7,767 bases of DNA from Palsa-1400 sp036008545 (GTDB lineage: Bacteria; Verrucomicrobiota; Verrucomicrobiia; Limisphaerales; Palsa-1400): assembly GCA_036008545.1 (NCBI GenBank), contig DASYNM010000150.1, positions 1 through 7,767 on the forward strand, given 5' to 3'. Positions within the stretch are counted from its first letter, which is position 1, and each line of letters opens with the position of its first letter. Positions 6,747 through 7,767 of the stretch are shown here, in pieces. A program made the position numbers and the translations under genes. The notes under the pieces were generated by a model. It searched no databases and had not been told where the DNA came from. It was given only the letters and a program-made list of their open reading frames with translations.

Positions 6747-7604
6747 ATGAATCCCTACTCAAAATTGGTTTCAGACTTCACCCGCCTCGTCGCGGAAGGC
6801 AAGTCCCTGCCGCTGGGAGGATTTCCCCCGACTCAACACCCCGCTCTCGCCGCGGATGCTCCCACGGCGCTTTTTTTCGCTCCGCATCCGGACGATGAAA
6901 CCATTCTCGGCGGCCTGGCGCTGCGCCTGTTGCGCGAGGCAAAATGGAAAGTGATCGACGTTGCTGTCACTCTCGGCAGTCTCAAGGAGCGCAAGGCCGG
7001 GCGCTGGCAGGAATTGTGCAACGCCTGCCAATTTCTAGGCTTCGGCCTGGAACCGACCGCGCCCAACGGCTTGGATGGCGTTCGCCCCACTACTCGCGCC
7101 AGCGACCCTGCGGCTTGGTCGGCGATGGTCAGCGTCATCTCCGCGCTGCTGGAGAAATACCGCCCCAGTGTGGTTTTTTTTCCGCACGAACTGGATTGGA
7201 ACGGCACTCACATCGGCGTGCATTTTCTGGTGATGGACGCTCTGAAGGCGACGCCCGGCGTCTCCTGTCACGTGGTCGAATTCGAATTTTGGGGCCAGAT
7301 GCAAACGCCCAATCTCATGGTTGAATACAAGGCTGAAGACGTGGCGGACATCATGGCAGCGACTTCTTTTCACGTCGGCGAGGTTAAGCGCAATCCTTAC
7401 CATGTCCTGCTTCCGGCCTGGATGATGGACAACGTGCGGCGCGGAGCGGAATTGGTGGGCGGGCAGGGCGGGGCCGCGCCGGCCTTCCTTTATGCGCAGC
7501 TTTTTCGACTGCGCCGCTGGACTGGGAGTCAAGTGGAAAATTGTTTCGCCGGCGGCCGCTTTCTGCCGGTTGCCGAAAATCCGGCGGACTTGTTTAAAGC
7601 GTGA
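6747..7604 (+). CDS. PIG-L/LmbE-family zinc-dependent deacetylase
   Basis: The protein is 285 residues. The family motif APHPDDET is at residues 45-52: H47 and D50 are expected zinc ligands and D49 the general base. The third ligand is probably H159 in GTHIGVHF (153-160), preceded by FFPHELDWN, which matches the second conserved PIG-L block. Family members remove N-acetyl groups from GlcNAc-containing molecules (GlcNAc-PI, mycothiol and bacillithiol precursors, antibiotics, chitin oligomers) or hydrolyse other amides. No signal peptide is present, so it is probably cytoplasmic. An N-terminal stretch of about 40 residues precedes the first strand. The ATG at 6747 is the only good start, without a clear ribosome binding site. 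The ROK-like gene lies upstream, separated by the toxin-antitoxin island, which suggests a possible shared role in amino-sugar handling. The exact substrate is unknown. Confidence 0.88.
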   Translation: MNPYSKLVSDFTRLVAEGKSLPLGGFPPTQHPALAADAPTALFFAPHPDDETILGGLALRLLREAKWKVIDVAVTLGSLKERKAGRWQELCNACQFLGFGLEPTAPNGLDGVRPTTRASDPAAWSAMVSVISALLEKYRPSVVFFPHELDWNGTHIGVHFLVMDALKATPGVSCHVVEFEFWGQMQTPNLMVEYKAEDVADIMAATSFHVGEVKRNPYHVLLPAWMMDNVRRGAELVGGQGGAAPAFLYAQLFRLRRWTGSQVENCFAGGRFLPVAENPADLFKA

Positions 7605-7608
7605 GCGT

Positions 7609-7645
7609 CCTTAACCGGAATGATGCATTTAAGGCACTGCTTTTT
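7609..7645 (+). terminator. Weak possible terminator after the PIG-L gene
   Basis: CCTTAA at 7609-7614 can pair with TTAAGG at 7629-7634 across a 14-base loop, and TTTTT follows at 7641-7645 after six unpaired bases. The stem is short and A/T-rich and the T-run is not adjacent, so this is a weak candidate. The larger inverted repeat downstream may serve instead. Confidence 0.2.
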
Positions 7646-7646
7646 C

Positions 7647-7755
7647 ACAGGATGAACAGGATGGATCGCCGAACCAGTGGCAATCACAAAATAGCGTGGC
7701 TACGTTTCCGACAGCCTTCCTACTTTTTTCATCCTGTAAATCCTGTTCATCCTGT
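7647..7755. repeat. Intergenic inverted-repeat element with 9-bp periodic ATCCTGT/ACAGGAT units
   Basis: ACAGGATGAACAGGAT (7647-7662) is the exact reverse complement of ATCCTGTTCATCCTGT (7740-7755), a 16-bp perfect inverted repeat with a 77-base spacer. The right arm extends into three tandem 9-base units (CATCCTGTA, AATCCTGTT, CATCCTGTC at 7730-7756). The left arm holds two (ACAGGATGA, ACAGGATGG at 7647-7664). Both arms adjoin T-runs on their outer or inner side (7641-7645 and 7724-7729). The spacer has no convincing reading frame. From memory, CAGGAT-type 9-mer repeats recur between genes in verrucomicrobial, planctomycete and related genomes; this could not be checked here. Possible roles are a transcript-end hairpin or a mobile REP-like element. 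Confidence 0.7.
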
Positions 7756-7767
7756 CAAATGTTCGGC

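Noticed and set aside
7647..7756. CRISPR-like array
   Set aside because: The repeat units are 9 bases, partly tandem without spacers and in opposite orientations, with no cas genes in the window.

Overview
This looks like a chromosomal segment from a free-living member of Verrucomicrobiota, probably in or near the Limisphaerales/Pedosphaera group. Three features point there. One is a secreted protein built of LYGTT..GG..G.GT repeats (the TIGR03803 type, known mainly from Gloeobacter and Verrucomicrobia), capped by a C-terminal domain ending in FFRL that is common in that phylum. Another is a ROK-like protein of a form I associate with Verrucomicrobia. The third is a 3' intergenic repeat of the CAGGATGAACAGGAT type. 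Shine-Dalgarno signals are weak or absent. This placement is an inference, not a database result.

Layout. Positions 1-1224 (+) hold the 3' part of a B12-binding-type radical SAM enzyme whose 5' end lies outside the window. Positions 1335-2885 (+) encode an exported GH51 alpha-L-arabinofuranosidase with both catalytic glutamates present. Positions 2963-4360 (+) encode a secreted, probably seven-bladed beta-propeller protein. Positions about 4400-5791 (+) encode a large divergent ROK/ASKHA-type sugar-kinase-like protein with an uncharacterised N-terminal third. Positions 5807-6719 form a small toxin-antitoxin island. It has a minus-strand coiled-coil protein (antitoxin-like) preceded by what reads as the C-terminal stub of a RelE/ParE-type toxin. 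These are followed on the plus strand by an intact AF2212-like (DUF104) antitoxin and VapC-like PIN toxin pair. Positions 6747-7604 (+) encode a PIG-L/LmbE-family zinc deacetylase. The last 160 bases are non-coding and carry a 16-bp perfect inverted repeat with a 9-bp internal period.

How the genes may work together (inference). The arabinofuranosidase and propeller protein are exported and could act on plant or algal polysaccharide outside the cytoplasm. The ROK-like protein and PIG-L deacetylase lack signal peptides and probably act on sugars or sugar conjugates inside. The toxin-antitoxin island sits exactly between the ROK-like and PIG-L genes and looks like a later insertion. All coding sequence except the antitoxin-like gene and toxin stub is on the plus strand, with intergenic gaps of about 30-110 bases outside the tightly overlapping toxin-antitoxin pair. 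No RNA gene, CRISPR array or insertion-sequence transposase is visible. No gap longer than 300 bases lacks a gene.
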